A stretch of DNA of 64,000 nt from NCBI RefSeq assembly GCF_900169075.1, contig NZ_LT827014.1, positions 992,001 through 1,056,000 of the forward strand, written 5' to 3'. A program made the translations under genes and the position numbers. The notes under the pieces are model-generated. The model saw nothing but the letters and a program-made list of their open reading frames with translations. It made no database searches and had not been told where the DNA came from. Source of the DNA: Chryseobacterium phocaeense (GTDB taxonomy: Bacteria; Bacteroidota; Bacteroidia; Flavobacteriales; Weeksellaceae). Shown here piece by piece: positions 62,826-64,000 of the stretch (its first letter is position 1; every line of letters starts with the position of its first letter).

Positions 62826-63974
62826 TTAAACTTTCGTCAGCTCCCTTTTAAAATTTTCTATGGTTGTCCTGTACATTTCCTCATAAATAGGAAGAATGTT
62901 TTTCAGGTCAAATTTAACAGCCTGATCTTTAGCGTTTATTTTCATAGTCGCTAAAAGTTCTTCATTGCTTAATACTTTGATGGCGTAGTTGCTCATGGCT
63001 TCCACGTTCCCTATTTCAGCTAAAAATCCTGTTTCTCCCTGGATATTCACCTCAGGAATTCCGCCGGCGTTGGAGCTGATCACCGGGGTGTAGGCGGCCA
63101 TAGCCTCAAGCGCCGCAAGACCAAAGCTTTCCTGCTCTGAAGGTAGTAAAAACACATCTGACAGCTGTAAAATCTTATACAGATCATTTACTTTTCCTAA
63201 CAGACGGATTTTGGAAATAAGTTCAGGATTTTCCTCCAAAAACTGATTTACCTTTTCCATATCCGGTCCTTCTCCGATAATAATCAGTTTTGATTTTACC
63301 TTTTTCTCCACATTCTTGAAGATCTGCAGAACTTCATCAACTCGCTTTACAGGACGGAGGTTAGAAACGTGGATCAGGATTTTCTCGTCCGGATTCGCAA
63401 ACTGCGTTCTCTGGCATTCCGTGCAGTCATCAAATTCCGAATTGTCAATAAAATTGGTAATCACCTGGATTTCCTTTTTAATATTGAAAAACTGCAGCGT
63501 ATCCTTTTTCAAACTTTCAGAAACCGAGGTAATAGCGTCTGACTGGTTGATGGAAAATTCCACAGCGTGTTTGTAGCTCGGATGCTGCCCTACAAGCGTA
63601 ATATCCGTTCCGTGAAGGGTGGTCACCAACGGAATGTCATTATGGTCTTCCTTCAACATCTGTTTGGCTGTAAATGCAGCATACGCGTACGGAATAGCAT
63701 AATGAGCGTGCAGAAGATCCAGTTTATAAAGATTCACGACACGGTAAATCATCGAGCTTAATGCAATATCATACGGCTGATATTGGAACAAGGGATAAGT
63801 CTGTACATTGACCCTGTGGAAAAAAATGTTCGGATTGGTGATGTCTAATCTTGCCGGGAGGGCAGAACTTATGAAATGTACCTCGTAACCTTTGTTGGCC
63901 AGGGACATTCCCAGTTCTGTTGCTACGATTCCGCTTCCTCCGTAGGTTGGATAGCAAAGTATGCCTATTTTCAT
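62826..63974 (-). CDS. bshA: N-acetyl-alpha-D-glucosaminyl L-malate synthase BshA
   Basis: The 382-residue GT-B glycosyltransferase (GT4 type) catalyses the first step of bacillithiol synthesis, joining GlcNAc to malate. Landmarks are CYPTYGGSGIVATELG near residue 7, DLLHAHYAIPYAYAAF around 90, LHGTDITLVG, SVSESLKKDTL, HVSNLRPVKRVDEVL near 200 and the donor site EQESFGLAALEAMA near 285, all typical of BshA. Chryseobacterium-type bacteria are known to use bacillithiol. The partners bshB and bshC are not in the window. Confidence 0.92.
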   Translation of the reverse strand: MKIGILCYPTYGGSGIVATELGMSLANKGYEVHFISSALPARLDITNPNIFFHRVNVQTYPLFQYQPYDIALSSMIYRVVNLYKLDLLHAHYAIPYAYAAFTAKQMLKEDHNDIPLVTTLHGTDITLVGQHPSYKHAVEFSINQSDAITSVSESLKKDTLQFFNIKKEIQVITNFIDNSEFDDCTECQRTQFANPDEKILIHVSNLRPVKRVDEVLQIFKNVEKKVKSKLIIIGEGPDMEKVNQFLEENPELISKIRLLGKVNDLYKILQLSDVFLLPSEQESFGLAALEAMAAYTPVISSNAGGIPEVNIQGETGFLAEIGNVEAMSNYAIKVLSNEELLATMKINAKDQAVKFDLKNILPIYEEMYRTTIENFKRELTKV

Positions 63975-64000
63975 TAGATTATTGTTGTTTTGATGTTGTT

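Overview
The window reads as a chromosomal segment of a Chryseobacterium-like member of the Weeksellaceae (Bacteroidota, class Flavobacteriia). The evidence is AT-rich DNA, outer-membrane beta-barrel receptors, a type IX secretion C-terminal sorting domain, a two-gene methionine synthase, bacillithiol synthesis (BshA), few Shine-Dalgarno sites, and several -7 boxes matching the Bacteroidota consensus TAnnTTTG. No rRNA, tRNA, CRISPR array, prophage or complete insertion sequence was seen. Species identification is inference.

Layout. 0-5 kb: start of an esterase-like lipoprotein and two tandem outer-membrane receptors (minus strand). 5.3-7.1 kb: a lipoprotein with a carboxypeptidase-regulatory-like domain. 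7.2-10.3 kb: DUF3817 protein, nadD, a four-helix-bundle protein flanked by inverted TTAGGG-like repeats, and recJ (minus). 10.4-18.2 kb: M48 protease, ABC-F ATPase, smpB, a major OmpA-type protein, a YebC regulator, an LpxH-like hydrolase with a glycosyltransferase, and a small acetyltransferase. 18.4-25.7 kb: a membrane gene cluster (RDD, SpoIIM, membrane protein, DUF4129, DUF4350, MoxR ATPase, DUF58), followed by osmC. 26.2-28.8 kb: a GH63-type glucosidase (minus).

29-38.9 kb: a methionine regulon behind a SAM-I riboswitch: metX, an ACT-homoserine dehydrogenase fusion, metZ, the N-terminal half of metH, a fatty acid desaturase, the C-terminal half of metH, and metF. Together these cover aspartate semialdehyde to methionine plus supply of the methyl group. 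The desaturase between the metH halves is the odd member. 38.9-42.9 kb: a GNAT-like protein, folE, a DinB-family protein and cysS. 43.3-49.7 kb: a T9SS cargo protein, 4-alpha-glucanotransferase, a GGFRG-repeat secreted protein, a Spy-like protein and ferritin. Next comes a 140-bp cluster of five DnaA-box-like sites, then an AddA/RecB-type helicase-nuclease (minus).

53-64 kb: three tandem secreted paralogues of unknown function, a SIMPL protein, a 216-bp sequence repeated three times, GNAT, PspC and NTF2-like genes, a frameshifted DUF2851 gene, a coupled pair of small helix-turn-helix genes, a TPR-HTH regulator split at a run of nine A, and bshA.

Most of the window is ordinary core metabolism. 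The points most worth a second look are the DnaA-box cluster, the two-hairpin repeat family with covarying stems, the desaturase inside the metH pair, the tandem secreted paralogues, the one-site-degenerate ABC-F protein, and the regulator split at an A9 tract.
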